Assembly (NCBI GenBank): GCA_022704985.1
Contig: JAKJFI010000049.1
Coordinates: forward strand, 1-6,848
Origin: Candidatus Omnitrophota bacterium
Lineage (GTDB): Bacteria; Ratteibacteria; UBA8468; B48-G9; JAFGKM01
Length of the DNA stretch: 6,848 bases
Direction: 5' to 3'
The notes beneath the pieces are model-generated. The model was not told the DNA's origin. It saw only the letters and a list, made by a program, of their open reading frames with translations, and made no database searches. The position numbers and the translations under genes are program-made. Below are positions 6,223 through 6,848 of this stretch, piece by piece. The stretch's first letter is position 1. The number at the start of each line of letters is the position of its first letter.

Positions 6223-6519
6223 ATGGAGATACGCGTATATGCTTCAATTCCGATAGACAAGAGCTTCGAGGAATATATCAGGAATAAATTCGCCCGGCTT
6301 GATAAGTTTATATTCAAGGATGGAACCATCGAGCTCAACATTAACAAGGAAGGTCCTTTTTATGTCAGCAAAGCAAACATTAACTCCGGTCAGCACAATC
6401 TATTCATAAGAGAAGAGAACAACGATCTCAACAAGAGTATAGAGAATCTTTTCGACAGAACGAAAAGGCAGGTCAGGAAATTGCATGACAAGATTGTTGA
6501 CCGACCTCACAGACAATAA
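6223..6519 (+). CDS. hpf: Ribosome hibernation promoting factor, short form (HPF/RaiA family)
   Basis: A 98-residue protein matching the short HPF type (about 95-110 residues) that binds the 30S decoding centre in resting cells and helps form inactive 100S dimers. It lacks the C-terminal domain of long HPF. The N-terminal strand MEIRVYASIPIDKSFEEYI, the central beta segment with GPFYVSKANI and the closing helix DLNKSIENLFDRTKRQVRKLHDKI give the expected beta-alpha-beta-beta-beta-alpha pattern, with the basic helix face that contacts rRNA. AAAGGAG at 6211-6217 is a strong ribosome-binding site. A 56-nt gap separates it from the SpoIID-domain gene, longer than the spacings inside the LPS cluster, so it may have its own promoter, though I find none convincing. 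The ptsN-like gene follows after 183 nt, as in the proteobacterial hpf-ptsN arrangement. Confidence 0.9.
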   Translation: MEIRVYASIPIDKSFEEYIRNKFARLDKFIFKDGTIELNINKEGPFYVSKANINSGQHNLFIREENNDLNKSIENLFDRTKRQVRKLHDKIVDRPHRQ

Positions 6520-6540
6520 AATAAAAATTAACCCATAAGC

Positions 6541-6680
6541 GTTTGTCACCGCGAGAAATGCTTTGTATGACGAAGCAATTCTCACAACGGACTCCGCAAT
6601 CTCACAATAAAGCTGGGATTGCCACGTTGAAAATCCCGTAGAACGGAACACGGCGCTCACGACGACGCAAAACGTCGGTT
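6541..6680. repeat. Degenerate dispersed palindromic repeat remnant (REP-like)
   Basis: The 183-nt gap between hpf and the ptsN-like gene holds no gene. It contains an 11-bp inverted repeat with one mismatch, GAGAAATGCTT (6553-6563) and AAGCAATTCTC (6573-6583); a near-duplicate GCAATTCTCACAA (6575-6587) and GCAATCTCACAA (6596-6607); and GGGATT (6615-6620) facing AATCCC (6632-6637). The words GTCAcCGCGAG, CGAAGCAATtCTC and GGGATTGCCACGT resemble a repeat common between genes in many bacterial genomes, of the type GTCATTGCGAGGAGC and CGAAGCAATCTC. I read this as one or two decayed copies. No T-tract follows the hairpins, so they are not standard terminators, although they may stabilise the hpf mRNA end. 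Confidence 0.55.
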
Positions 6681-6702
6681 CGGGAAAAAAGGAGAAGGAA
6701 TA

Positions 6703-6848
6703 ATGAAGATAACGGATTTTTTAAAAGAAGATTGTGTATTGGTTTCGGTAAAAAGCAGGGATAAGAAGGGGGCGGTTTCCGAACTCCTGGAAATGCTGAA
6801 GAAGAATAAATACATCAGTGAAAGCCAGGATATTCTTGATAACGTAAT
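6703..6848 (+). CDS. ptsN: PTS EIIA (fructose/nitrogen type, PtsN-like), cut by window end
   Basis: Only the first 48 residues are present and the frame is open at the right edge. MKITDFLKEDCVLVSVKSRDKKGAV followed by a SELLEMLKKN helix is the usual opening of PTS EIIA type-2 domains, in which the core starts with a short helix and a strand before the helix. In the nitrogen PTS this protein takes phosphate from NPr on a histidine that would lie beyond the window, and regulates potassium uptake and envelope or nitrogen stress responses. GGAGAAGGA at 6691-6699 supports ATG 6703. Position after hpf supports ptsN rather than a sugar-specific EIIA, but the short stretch does not separate these on its own. 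Confidence 0.75.
   Translation, partial: MKITDFLKEDCVLVSVKSRDKKGAVSELLEMLKKNKYISESQDILDNV

Noticed and set aside
6661..6676. CGACG/CGTCG short hairpin before ptsN as terminator or attenuator
   Set aside because: Only a 5-bp stem, no following T-tract, and it falls within the degenerate repeat region.

Overview
The window is a compact run of plus-strand genes from a diderm (Gram-negative) bacterium. It carries three Kdo-synthesis genes (kdsA, a frame-disrupted kdsD, kdsC) and a lipoprotein LptC-like gene, so the organism makes Kdo-type lipopolysaccharide. I cannot place it by taxon from sequence alone. The LPS genes, a SpoIID-domain protein, an hpf-ptsN pair and a degenerate dispersed repeat would fit an uncultured diderm lineage (Desulfobacterota- or Omnitrophota-like, for example), but this is only a guess.

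Layout: (1) 1-1898, translation initiation factor IF-2, whose 5' end lies outside the window. (2) 1899-2008, a GC-rich intergenic stretch with several nested inverted repeats. (3) 2009-2347, a small HIT-family nucleotide hydrolase/transferase. (4) An exact 18-nt palindrome, then kdsA (2395-3213), kdsD (3215-4003, continuing out of frame to 4188), kdsC (TTG start, 4178-4693), lptC-like (4651-5229) and a secreted SpoIID/LytB-domain protein (5189-6166). These are packed with gaps of 1 nt or overlaps of 4, 11, 43 and 41 nt, so they look like one transcription unit. (5) 6223-6519, a short ribosome hibernation factor (HPF). (6) 6520-6702, a gene-free gap with decayed palindromic repeat copies. (7) 6703 to the end, the N-terminus of a PTS EIIA (PtsN-like) protein.

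How they work together: KdsD makes arabinose 5-phosphate, KdsA condenses it with PEP to Kdo-8-phosphate, and KdsC removes the phosphate to give Kdo for the LPS inner core. The LptC-like lipoprotein would help carry finished LPS across the periplasm. The order kdsD-kdsC-lptC ... hpf-ptsN matches the well-known proteobacterial cluster kdsD-kdsC-lptC-lptA-lptB-rpoN-hpf-ptsN, but here a SpoIID-domain gene stands where lptA, lptB and rpoN are expected.

Most of the window is ordinary housekeeping and envelope biosynthesis. I see no clear new defence or mobile system. The points most worth a second look are the one-base frame break in kdsD exactly between its two CBS domains, the SpoIID gene in the lpt position, the folded infB-hit spacer, and the repeat remnant before ptsN.
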